Below, piece after piece: positions 1-7,019 of a DNA stretch of 64,000 nucleotides. Location: positions 1,984,001 through 2,048,000 of the forward strand of contig NZ_CP021358.1 in the NCBI RefSeq assembly GCF_002157205.1, given 5' to 3'. Origin of the DNA: Kushneria marisflavi. Its GTDB lineage: Bacteria; Pseudomonadota; Gammaproteobacteria; Pseudomonadales; Halomonadaceae. Made by a program: the position numbers and the translations under genes. The stretch's first letter is position 1; the number at the start of each line of letters is the position of its first letter. A model generated the notes under the pieces. That model saw only the letters and a program-made list of their open reading frames with translations. It was not told the DNA's origin and did not search any database.

Positions 1-324
1 CGCGGCCCGCCGCGTGAGACGCAGCTGTTCAGCGTTGGCGATCTGTCCCTGGATCTCGTTCAGCACCGAGCGATGCGCCAAGGTCAGCGTATTCATCTCA
101 CCAACAAGGAATTCGCGCTGCTGCATCTGTTGATCAGCCGCGAAAATGAGGTGCTTTCACGCACCTTTATCGCGTCACAGATCTGGAACATGAACTTTGA
201 AAGCGACACCAATGTGGTCGATGTGGCCATTCGCCGGCTGCGTGCCAAGGTGGACGATCCCTGGTCTCATCGCCTGATTCATACGGTGCGTGGCATGGGT
301 TACATGCTGGGACTTGTACCATGA
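1..324 (+). CDS. Heavy-metal response regulator, C-terminal part (CusR/CopR-like)
   Basis: The frame is open from the first base of the window, so the receiver domain lies upstream and only the last 107 residues are seen. They form an OmpR/PhoB winged-helix DNA-binding domain. The segments [16 protein letters not shown] and [10 protein letters not shown] are close to those of CusR, CopR and PcoR, the activators of copper/silver resistance genes. The stop codon overlaps the start of the sensor kinase gene by four bases (ATGA), so the two are translated together. The target metal cannot be told from this part; copper is the best guess from family resemblance. Confidence 0.85.
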   Translation, partial: RGPPRETQLFSVGDLSLDLVQHRAMRQGQRIHLTNKEFALLHLLISRENEVLSRTFIASQIWNMNFESDTNVVDVAIRRLRAKVDDPWSHRLIHTVRGMGYMLGLVP

Positions 325-1694
325 GTCGAATCACGGGCTCATTGACGCTCCGACTGGCATTTTTATTTGCATTAGTCGTTGGGCTGCTACTGAGCACCAT
401 CGGTCTTTATCTTTATCATTCCCTGTATAGCGAAATTACCTGGCGTGACGATCAGATGCTGCGGGGCCGCCTGGAGCGCATGATCGTGCTGCTGGACAAT
501 AGCGCCAGCGTCGAGGCACTGCGTCACCGCCCTCGACTGTATGCCAACATGCTTGATAATCGCGAAAGCGTGCTCTGGGTGCTGACGGATGACGACCGTC
601 CTATCATAGAAGTCAATCCCATGCATCAGCCGGTGCCTGAACTGAAAGGCAGTGATGAGGTGCAGCTGCGTACCGTTTTGAATGGCGCACCGGCAAGACT
701 TGCCTGGATTGATGCCCGTCTTGATGGCCAACAGGTCACGCTGATTGCCGGCAAGCGTCTGACCGAGCGTAACCGCATGCTGGCGAGTTATCGCAGCAAG
801 CTCTGGCTTTCGCTGGCGGGTGGTTCTCTGGCGGCCTTTTTGCTCGGCTGGATCGTCACAAGACGCGGACTGGCTCCGGTCAGGCGGTTAACGGCTCGAG
901 CAGCCACTATCGATACGCAGCATCTCTATTATCGTTTGCCCGAGCACTCGGAAGTCAGCGAGCTGCGTGACTTGAGCCTTGCCCTGAACGGTATGCTGAC
1001 TCGCCTTGAAGCCGGTTTTCTGCAGCTTTCACGCTTTTCCGAAGATCTCGCCCATGAGATGCGAACGCCCTTGACCAATTTGATGGGACAGACACAGCAG
1101 AGGCTGCGTCATGACCGGACCGGCGATGAATACAAAGAGATACTGATTTCTAATCAGGAGGAGTTTGAAAGACTCGCGCGCATGATCGACAGCATGCTCT
1201 TTCTGGCGCGTAACGAGCAGCCCGATGCAAGCCTCGATCGACAGCCGATCGAGCTTCACGACATGGTCGATCAGCTCTGCGAGTATTTCGAAGGCATGGC
1301 CGAAGAGCGGGGTATGACACTGATCAATCGAACTCATGGCCGTCTTGATGCCGACCCGGATCTGCTACGACGTGCGCTGGCCAACCTGATCGCCAATGCT
1401 CTGCGTTACGGTCAGACGCAAACGCCCATCGTCATTGATCAGCAGCAGATTGATCACCTGCACCATATCAGTGTCCTCAATCAGGGAGAGCCGATTCCCG
1501 AGGCGCATCTGTCGCTGCTATTCGAGCGTTTCTACCGTGTGGATGCGTCGCGCCATACGCCCGGCGATTCCGGCGGACTGGGACTGGCGATCGTACGCTC
1601 CATCGCTCAACTTCATGGCGGTCTGGCGACGGTCAGCAATGAACATTCGGGGGTACGCTTTACGTTATGCCTTCCGGTATCGGCTCGGTCCTGA
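321..1694 (+). CDS. Heavy-metal sensor histidine kinase (CusS-like)
   Basis: A 457-residue inner-membrane kinase. Membrane segments lie near residues 10-32 and 161-180 and bracket a periplasmic sensor domain of about 125 residues. A HAMP region follows (about 181-235), then a HisKA domain with the phospho-accepting His245 in [13 protein letters not shown], and a HATPase domain with N-box [10 protein letters not shown] and G2 box GGLGLAI. The G1 box reads NQGEPI, which matches the CusS/PcoS subfamily rather than the usual DxGxG. The length matches CusS (about 460-480). It is co-transcribed with the preceding regulator. No metal-efflux genes follow on this strand, so its targets must lie upstream of the window or elsewhere. 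Confidence 0.85.
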   Translation: MSRITGSLTLRLAFLFALVVGLLLSTIGLYLYHSLYSEITWRDDQMLRGRLERMIVLLDNSASVEALRHRPRLYANMLDNRESVLWVLTDDDRPIIEVNPMHQPVPELKGSDEVQLRTVLNGAPARLAWIDARLDGQQVTLIAGKRLTERNRMLASYRSKLWLSLAGGSLAAFLLGWIVTRRGLAPVRRLTARAATIDTQHLYYRLPEHSEVSELRDLSLALNGMLTRLEAGFLQLSRFSEDLAHEMRTPLTNLMGQTQQRLRHDRTGDEYKEILISNQEEFERLARMIDSMLFLARNEQPDASLDRQPIELHDMVDQLCEYFEGMAEERGMTLINRTHGRLDADPDLLRRALANLIANALRYGQTQTPIVIDQQQIDHLHHISVLNQGEPIPEAHLSLLFERFYRVDASRHTPGDSGGLGLAIVRSIAQLHGGLATVSNEHSGVRFTLCLPVSARS

Positions 1695-2268
1695 ATCAGA
1701 CAGGTCAATATGGCGGCACGCTTACCATGGTTACACTGATCATCAATGCCTAGCTGGGCATGCGCATCAAGCGCAGCATTTTATTTTCTGGTCAGCTTTG
1801 CCGTGCTGTTATGCAACTTTGCCCGTATCAATCAAAGGCTGCCTATACACTTTGTTAAAGGCTACAGTTCACAGATACTGATGGGCAGGAAAAGATACAT
1901 TAGCTATCTCAGCTCATTACCGAATGGGTAGCAATTTGGGTAGTAAAAAATAAAAGCCATTCTAAAAATACATCAAGCCATTGATAATAAAAGATTTTTA
2001 AATCAAATCAACATTAAGATTCAAAATATTGAGTAGGGTCTGACAGGCACCTCGGAAAACAAGCCTTTATTTTTACCGGGGTCAGTCCACCAACATCTAT
2101 CAATACTGGCCAGAAGTCATATCTCTTTGGGTAATTAAAGTGGGGGGCAATTCGTTGCCTGCCCACTTTTTGTCTTTACCATCGATAGCGATCCCCCATC
2201 GCATCCGTGCCCTTGATGCCAAAGCGGGGGAGCCATGAAAGGGAAGGGAAGGACTACCTTTCATCCAG
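1695..2268. other. Intergenic region without a convincing gene
   Basis: 574 bases between the sensor kinase and the YeeE/YedE genes, which converge on it. I see no credible coding sequence. The part from about 1900 to 2060 is clearly AT-rich against the GC-rich neighbourhood. The only clear element is a terminator hairpin at 2137-2171. The stretch may hold remnants of transferred DNA, but no transposase fragment or terminal repeat is recognisable. Confidence 0.5.
2137..2171 (+). terminator. Rho-independent terminator
   Basis: Arms 2137-2150 and 2155-2169 pair with one bulge around the loop TTCG and are followed by a run of T on the plus strand. It could end the two-component transcript, which stops 440 bases earlier, or an unrecognised short RNA made from the AT-rich region. 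Confidence 0.65.
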
Positions 2269-2682
2269 TCAATGAGTGGGAGAGAGCCGACGCGCCAGCC
2301 ACCAACCCAGCAGCAGGGCCATGATGAATGCTGCCAACGGCCAGCTCGGTTCCGGTAGCGAGGCAACCGCCGGGCCCGGGCAATAGCCGGAGAGGCCCCA
2401 GCCAATACCGAAAAGCGCGGCACCGCCCAGCAGCCGGGTATCGAGATCACGGCGGGTGGGCAGCTGAAACCGGGACTCGAACAGCGGCATCTGGCGTCGC
2501 CAGACGAGGCGATAACCGATGAATGTAGTGACAACCGCCCCGCCCAGCACGAAGATCAGGGTCGAATCCCAGGCGCCGGCAACATCGAGAAAGCCGATAA
2601 CTCGAGCCGGATCGGTCATGCCGCTGATCGCCAGACCGAGACCGAACAACAATCCCGCTAAATAACCTGCCAGAATTTTCAT
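2269..2682 (-). CDS. YeeE/YedE family membrane protein, second half (DUF6691-like)
   Basis: A 137-residue integral membrane protein with about four hydrophobic segments. It has the family signatures GLAISGMTDPARVIGFLD near the N-terminus and GWGLSGYCPGPAV in the second half. YeeE/YedE proteins carry thiosulfate or related sulfur species across the inner membrane; two short halves replace one long protein in many bacteria. A much longer reading frame extends upstream, but it overlaps the partner gene. The start chosen here (ATG at 2682) overlaps the partner's stop by four bases (ATGA), the usual arrangement for this pair. It belongs with the upstream half-protein and the persulfide dioxygenase-like gene. 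Confidence 0.85.
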   Translation of the reverse strand: MKILAGYLAGLLFGLGLAISGMTDPARVIGFLDVAGAWDSTLIFVLGGAVVTTFIGYRLVWRRQMPLFESRFQLPTRRDLDTRLLGGAALFGIGWGLSGYCPGPAVASLPEPSWPLAAFIMALLLGWWLARRLSPTH

Positions 2683-3137
2683 GCCGAGCCCCCCAGCATA
2701 TGACGCGACAGGTACACGGTCAGCATGGCAACAAGTACGAAGACGAGTGTTGCGGCCATCGACCGGGGCGACAGACGCGCCACCCCGCAAACCCCATGGC
2801 CGCTGGTACAGCCGCTCCCCAGGCCGGTGCCCAACCCGACCAGCAGGCCGGCAACCAACATCATCGCCAGTCCACTTTCCGGGAGACCGACCACCGCTCC
2901 GCTGTCGCCTGACACATTGCCCCAGTCCAGCCCGGTCAATATCAACAGGCCCGGCCCGGAGACAATGCCCAGCACAAACGCAAGGCGCCAGGGCCTGTTT
3001 CCGCCACGTTCGAAAAGCAGTCCGGAGAGAATGCCGCTGATCCCCGCGATTCGTCCCAGCGATCCCATTAGCAGGGTAGCGGCAAGCCCGATCAGAATGC
3101 CACCCAGTGCACCTTGCAACCCGCTCATCGTTTCCAT
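2679..3137 (-). CDS. YeeE/YedE family membrane protein, first half
   Basis: A 152-residue membrane protein with about four hydrophobic segments. The motif GLGSGCTSGHGVCG, with its conserved cysteines, is the YeeE/YedE sulfur-transport signature; in characterised members these cysteines relay thiosulfate or sulfide. The frame is open to 3251, but the sequence GAGGTG lies four bases before the ATG at 3137, so I take that start (METMSG...). It is translationally coupled to the second half-protein. Together with the metallo-hydrolase upstream this resembles the membrane and enzyme parts of the bigR sulfide-detoxification operons of Xylella and Agrobacterium. Confidence 0.85.
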   Translation of the reverse strand: METMSGLQGALGGILIGLAATLLMGSLGRIAGISGILSGLLFERGGNRPWRLAFVLGIVSGPGLLILTGLDWGNVSGDSGAVVGLPESGLAMMLVAGLLVGLGTGLGSGCTSGHGVCGVARLSPRSMAATLVFVLVAMLTVYLSRHMLGGSA

Positions 3138-3198
3138 CTCGCACCTCATTGTCAGTGCCGCCAAACAGCCGTTTTTCAGACGCTCGGCCGCGCCGACG

Positions 3199-3273
3199 TC
3201 ACATGATGGCGACAACGTCGTTCCGTCTCTCGTTAACGTCTGGCGACTCATTCAAAACTGTTGCCCCGTTCAT
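3199..3273 (-). other. Possible 24-codon ORF or gene remnant
   Basis: The 193-base gap between the metallo-hydrolase and the YeeE gene contains an ATG at 3273 preceded by GAGGG at good spacing, giving a 24-residue reading frame. The frame downstream contains a stretch (AAERLKNGCLAALTMRCE) that vaguely recalls the start of an ArsR-type helix-turn-helix domain. This could be a decayed regulator gene or a chance leader peptide. It is weak evidence either way. Confidence 0.2.
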
Positions 3274-3330
3274 GACTACCCTCATAAATTGATTCGGTGC
3301 AGTGTGATACTGCCAGGTGGCAACGCCTTC

Positions 3331-4245
3331 TCACTCCCACATCGCGCCCTCAAGCGCATTCAGTGGCATCTTCAAATAGCGCCGGCCGTTGCTTTCAGGC
3401 TCAGGCAGGCGCCCACCGAGGATGTTGACCTGCAGCGCATGCAGAATCAGCTTTGGCATCGGCAGTTCGCGATCACGCTGCTCACGCAGCGCCACGAACT
3501 CGGCCTCGCTGCTTTCATTCAGGCGATGCTTGTTGGTGTCGCGCTGCTCACGCACCGTACTTTCCCACTGCGGCTCGCGATCGTCCGGCATGTAGTCATG
3601 GCCGGTAAACAGCCGCGTCTCGTCCGGCAGGGCCAGAATGGCCTGGATCGAGTGCCACAGCTGATGGGCACTGCCGCCGGGAAAGTCGGCCCTGGCGGTG
3701 CCGAAGTCCGGCTGAAAGAGCGTGTCGTGGACGAAGGCGGCATCACCGATCACATAGGTGATCGAGGCCAGCGTATGCCCTGGCGAGTGCATCACGCGGG
3801 CTTCGAGCCTGCCCACCCTGAACGTCTCCCCGTCGTCAAACAAACGATCCCACTGGCTGCCGTCATCCTTTAGTTCCGGCCAGTGGTAGATCTCCTTCCA
3901 CAGCGCCTGAACCTGCGTCACCGGCCGGCCAATGGCAGTCGGCGCGCCGGTTTTTTCATGCAGATAGCGCGCCGCGGAGAAATGATCGGCATGCGGATGC
4001 GTGTCCAGAATCCAGTCAACCTCGAGCCTTTCCCGCTCGATATATTCAAGCAGCGCATCGGCCTGCAGTGTGGCGGTCGCCCCGGCCTTCTCATCAAAAT
4101 CGAGCACCGGATCAATGATCACGCAGCGGCGTGTGGCGGGGTCTGACACCACGTACTGAATGCTGAAGGTGCGCGGATCGAAAAAGCCGGCAACATCGGG
4201 CCGGGCACGGTCCTGATCTCCCGGGGAGAGGGCAAAGGTCTTCAT
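3331..4245 (-). CDS. MBL-fold hydrolase, persulfide dioxygenase/Blh-like
   Basis: A 304-residue cytoplasmic metallo-beta-lactamase-fold protein. Metal ligands are visible in DTHPHADH (HxHxDH), SPGHT, the aspartate of VHDTLF, and GHDY. The order and spacing match the ETHE1/SdoA/Blh group, which oxidise glutathione persulfide to sulfite and help remove sulfide. A TTG five codons upstream keeps the frame open, but GGAG five bases before the ATG at 4245 decides the start. It is probably first in an operon with the two YeeE/YedE genes, 193 bases downstream. The C-terminal part beyond the MBL core (about residues 240-304) is typical of Blh. The sulfur role is inferred from family and neighbours. 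Confidence 0.8.
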   Translation of the reverse strand: MKTFALSPGDQDRARPDVAGFFDPRTFSIQYVVSDPATRRCVIIDPVLDFDEKAGATATLQADALLEYIERERLEVDWILDTHPHADHFSAARYLHEKTGAPTAIGRPVTQVQALWKEIYHWPELKDDGSQWDRLFDDGETFRVGRLEARVMHSPGHTLASITYVIGDAAFVHDTLFQPDFGTARADFPGGSAHQLWHSIQAILALPDETRLFTGHDYMPDDREPQWESTVREQRDTNKHRLNESSEAEFVALREQRDRELPMPKLILHALQVNILGGRLPEPESNGRRYLKMPLNALEGAMWE

Positions 4246-4333
4246 GGCGGCTCCAGTCAAAGAGGCGTCTTCAGTCTAGCGTGATTTCAGCCAGGATCGA
4301 TGGGTGCCGTGACCATGAGGTGTTGATGATTGG

Positions 4334-4346
4334 AGACGGTCGGTCT
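4334..4346. promoter_or_regulatory. Near-palindrome, possible AcuR operator
   Basis: The 13-mer AGACGGTCGGTCT is a near-perfect palindrome, with one mismatched pair around a central T. It lies 11 bases before the tetR-type gene and in the divergent promoter region. TetR-family repressors commonly bind such sites over their own promoters. No protein-binding evidence exists here. Confidence 0.4.
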
Positions 4347-4357
4347 AAATTAATTCC

Positions 4358-4993
4358 ATGCAGACACCCACACCTTCGGGCAAGCGCCGCGGCCGCCCAC
4401 CCAAAGTGCCCCGCCATCATCCCGACACCCGGGAGGCCCTGATTCACTGTGGCGTTGAAGTGCTCACCGAGCAGGGGTTCGTCTCGACCGGCATTGACGG
4501 CGTGTTGAAACGGGTCGGCGTTCCAAAGGGCTCGTTTTATCACTACTTCGACAGCAAGGAGGCCTTCGGGCACGCCGTGCTGGCCTGCTATGCCGACTAT
4601 TTTGCCCGCAGGCTCGACCGCTGCCTGCTCGATGCCGGTCTATCGCCGCTGGAGAGGCTTCGACATTTCACGCAAAACGCTCAGGAAGGCATGGCACGTC
4701 ATGACTATCGGCGAGGCTGTCTGGTGGGCAACCTGGGGCAGGAAGTCACGCTTCTTCCTGCAGGGTTCGACGAGCGACTGGAAGCCATCCTGCAGGACTG
4801 GCAACGACGGGTCGCCGACTGCCTGCGGCTGGCTCAAACGCAGGGCGAACTGGCCGGTGACGCCGACTGTGACGCACTGGCCGCCTTTTTCTGGATCGGC
4901 TGGGAGGGGGCCGTACAGCGCGCCCGACTGGTCCGCGGACCGGCGCCTCTGGTGCTTTTCCGTCAGGAATTCTTCGCACGATTGCCACGCTGA
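4358..4993 (+). CDS. acuR: TetR-family repressor, AcuR-like
   Basis: A 211-residue regulator. The N-terminal helix-turn-helix (about residues 25-75) contains GVPKGSFYHYFDSKEAFG, a typical TetR recognition helix; a basic stretch KRRGRPPK precedes it. The ligand domain has RRGCLVGNLGQEV, typical of the AcuR/TetR_C_11-like group. AcuR represses acrylate-utilisation genes and is relieved by acrylate. The next gene, 63 bases downstream on the same strand, is the acryloyl-CoA reductase acuI, and this adjacency is the main support for the name. No Shine-Dalgarno sequence is visible before the ATG, so the messenger may be leaderless or poorly translated. Confidence 0.75.
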   Translation: MQTPTPSGKRRGRPPKVPRHHPDTREALIHCGVEVLTEQGFVSTGIDGVLKRVGVPKGSFYHYFDSKEAFGHAVLACYADYFARRLDRCLLDAGLSPLERLRHFTQNAQEGMARHDYRRGCLVGNLGQEVTLLPAGFDERLEAILQDWQRRVADCLRLAQTQGELAGDADCDALAAFFWIGWEGAVQRARLVRGPAPLVLFRQEFFARLPR

Positions 4994-5056
4994 TCTCGAT
5001 CCGACAAGCGCGCAATGCCCGCTTCGACTCACCGTCCATCCTTCAGGGAGGCTTAC

Positions 5057-6040
5057 ATGTTCAACGCCATTTTAGTGGAGCAGACCGACCAGCAAGGTCG
5101 CGCGGTCGTCACACAGCTGGAGACGGCATCGCTCCCGCCGGGCAACGTCCTGGTTCGCGTCGAATGGAGCACGCTCAATTACAAGGACGCGCTGGCGATT
5201 ACCGGCAAGGGGGCGGTCGTGCGCCGATTTCCCATGGTGCCGGGCATCGATCTTGCCGGTGTCGTCGAGCACAGCGAGCATCCCGAATGGACAGCGGGCG
5301 ATCGCGTGCTGCTCAACGGCTGGGGCATCGGCGAGGAGCACTGGGGCGGCCTTGCGCAATACGCGCGCGTCGACGGTGACTGGCTTACCCGGCTACCACC
5401 CTCGCTGAACAGCCACCAGGCGATGGCCATCGGCACTGCTGGCTATACCGCCATGCTGAGCGTGCTGGCGCTGGAGCGTCACGGCCTGACACCGGATCGT
5501 GGTGAGGTTCTGGTGACTGGCGCCAACGGGGGCGTCGGCAGCTACGCCATTGCCCTGCTGGCGGCACGCGGCTACCACGTCGTCGCAGCGACCGGACGTT
5601 CTCAGGAGTCGGCCTTTCTCGAGCGACTGGGTGCCGCTGACATCATCGATCGCGGCGAACTATCAAAGCCTGGCAAGCCGCTGGCCAGAGCGCGCTGGTT
5701 TGCCGCCATCGACTCAGTCGGCAGCCATACTCTGGCCAATCTCTGCGCCATGACACGCCCCGACGGCCTGATCGCCGCCTGTGGTCTGGCTCAGGGCATG
5801 GATTTTCCCGCGACCGTGGCCCCCTTCATTCTGCGCGGCATCAGCCTGCTTGGCATCAACAGCGTCACTCGGCCCGCCGAGGAACGACAGCACGCCTGGG
5901 CGCGACTGGCCGAGGACATCGATCCCGCCCTGCTCGGCGAGATCTCACGGGATATCCGTCTGAGCGATGCGCTGGACGCCTCCGAGCAGCTTCTGGAAGG
6001 CGCCATACGCGGCCGGCTGGTCGTGGACGTCAATGGCTGA
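5057..6040 (+). CDS. acuI: NADPH-dependent acryloyl-CoA reductase AcuI
   Basis: A 327-residue zinc-free medium-chain reductase of the AcuI/YhdH family. It reduces acryloyl-CoA to propionyl-CoA with NADPH, removing a toxic electrophile made from DMSP, acrylate or 3-hydroxypropionate. The N-terminus MFNAILVEQ, the segment STLNYKDALAITGKG and the nucleotide-binding GANGGVGSYAIALLAARG are family signatures. GGGAGG seven bases before the ATG at 5057 fixes the start; the frame is open 14 codons further upstream. It follows acuR and is presumably controlled by it. No DMSP lyase or CoA-ligase gene is beside it, so the source of acryloyl-CoA is not shown. Confidence 0.88.
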   Translation: MFNAILVEQTDQQGRAVVTQLETASLPPGNVLVRVEWSTLNYKDALAITGKGAVVRRFPMVPGIDLAGVVEHSEHPEWTAGDRVLLNGWGIGEEHWGGLAQYARVDGDWLTRLPPSLNSHQAMAIGTAGYTAMLSVLALERHGLTPDRGEVLVTGANGGVGSYAIALLAARGYHVVAATGRSQESAFLERLGAADIIDRGELSKPGKPLARARWFAAIDSVGSHTLANLCAMTRPDGLIAACGLAQGMDFPATVAPFILRGISLLGINSVTRPAEERQHAWARLAEDIDPALLGEISRDIRLSDALDASEQLLEGAIRGRLVVDVNG

Positions 6041-6132
6041 CCCTTCGACGGTACTGATCAGGCGGCTCAACGTCTGATCTCCGAAAGCCACGGATCATCT
6101 GTATTTTCCTTTTTCCTGCCGGAGCCCGGGTC

Positions 6133-6840
6133 ATGATCACCGCCCGCCCTGTGTATCAACGCCCGCTGTTTCAAATTCTGTTTGGCCTTTTGATGTTTGC
6201 CCTCTATCTGGGCAGCCAGTTTCTGAGCGTATGGGTACTACAGCATGTCCTGAGTGATGCCTCATTTGCAGCGCTGATGCAAAGCTATGGCTTTGCAGTG
6301 CTTCTGGCGCCGTCATTGGCACTGATGCTCGCAGGGTTTTGGACATGGCGACGCTGGTGCTCCCTGAGCCCCACGCTGGTCGGACACTTCACGACCGGTG
6401 ATGTGGCCCGGGGCATCGGCCTGGTATTGCTGATTCAGGGTCTGGCCGCCGCGATCAGTCTCTGGCTGGACATGGCACCCGAGGCGTTCATGAGCTCGCT
6501 GTATGACGGTAAAAGCCTGTTTCAGAGCATTGTCATGGTGGCCTGTGTACTGATCTGGGCACCCGTCATCGAAGAACTGGCCTTTCGACACTTCCTGATC
6601 GCGCGCATCGATGATCAAACGCGCGGCTGGCGCGTGGGGCTTTTGGTCACATTCAGCGCGCTATGTTTTGCCGGGCTGCACATGTTCCAGTACCACCACA
6701 CGCTCACCTTCGCAGCCCTTCTGGGCTGGGGGTTGGTGCTGGGCTACTACCGCTGGCGCACCGGCGGGCTCCTGCTGCCGATGCTGCTGCACGCCTTCAT
6801 CTCCAGCATTGGCCTTATCGGCGCGCTGTTTCAGAGCTGA
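6133..6840 (+). CDS. CPBP-family intramembrane metalloprotease-like protein
   Basis: A 235-residue polytopic membrane protein with about seven hydrophobic segments. The CPBP (Rce1/Abi) motifs are present in order: EELAFR (EExxxR) near residue 141, FAGLHMFQYHH, and a C-terminal LHAFISSIG. Bacterial members are glutamic-type intramembrane proteases whose substrates are mostly unknown. GGAG lies nine bases before the ATG. It stands alone between acuI and the PQQ dehydrogenase, and nothing nearby suggests a bacteriocin role. Confidence 0.8.
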   Translation: MITARPVYQRPLFQILFGLLMFALYLGSQFLSVWVLQHVLSDASFAALMQSYGFAVLLAPSLALMLAGFWTWRRWCSLSPTLVGHFTTGDVARGIGLVLLIQGLAAAISLWLDMAPEAFMSSLYDGKSLFQSIVMVACVLIWAPVIEELAFRHFLIARIDDQTRGWRVGLLVTFSALCFAGLHMFQYHHTLTFAALLGWGLVLGYYRWRTGGLLLPMLLHAFISSIGLIGALFQS

Positions 6841-7019
6841 GTCGCACGCAAGTCGCATCTTCATGGAAGCGCTGATACCACCATAATGCACTCCCTGACG
6901 ACCCCACACCCTCCATACAATTTATTTTTATTAGAAACCCTACCAGGCTGTCATGACGGATAAGCCGTTAAGCAATAAAAAAGCATGCCCACATAATGAC
7001 AAGCGCAAGGGAGAGTCAC

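Noticed and set aside
2100..2534. A 144-codon minus-strand frame
   Set aside because: It overlaps the YeeE/YedE gene in another frame and has no membrane pattern of that family.
2725..3873. A 382-codon open frame on the plus strand
   Set aside because: It runs antisense to both the YeeE gene and the metallo-hydrolase gene, crossing their intergenic gap; no motif is present.
6133..6840. CPBP protein as an abortive-infection (Abi) defence gene
   Set aside because: The family name Abi is shared, but no partner defence gene is near and most CPBP proteins are unrelated to phage defence.
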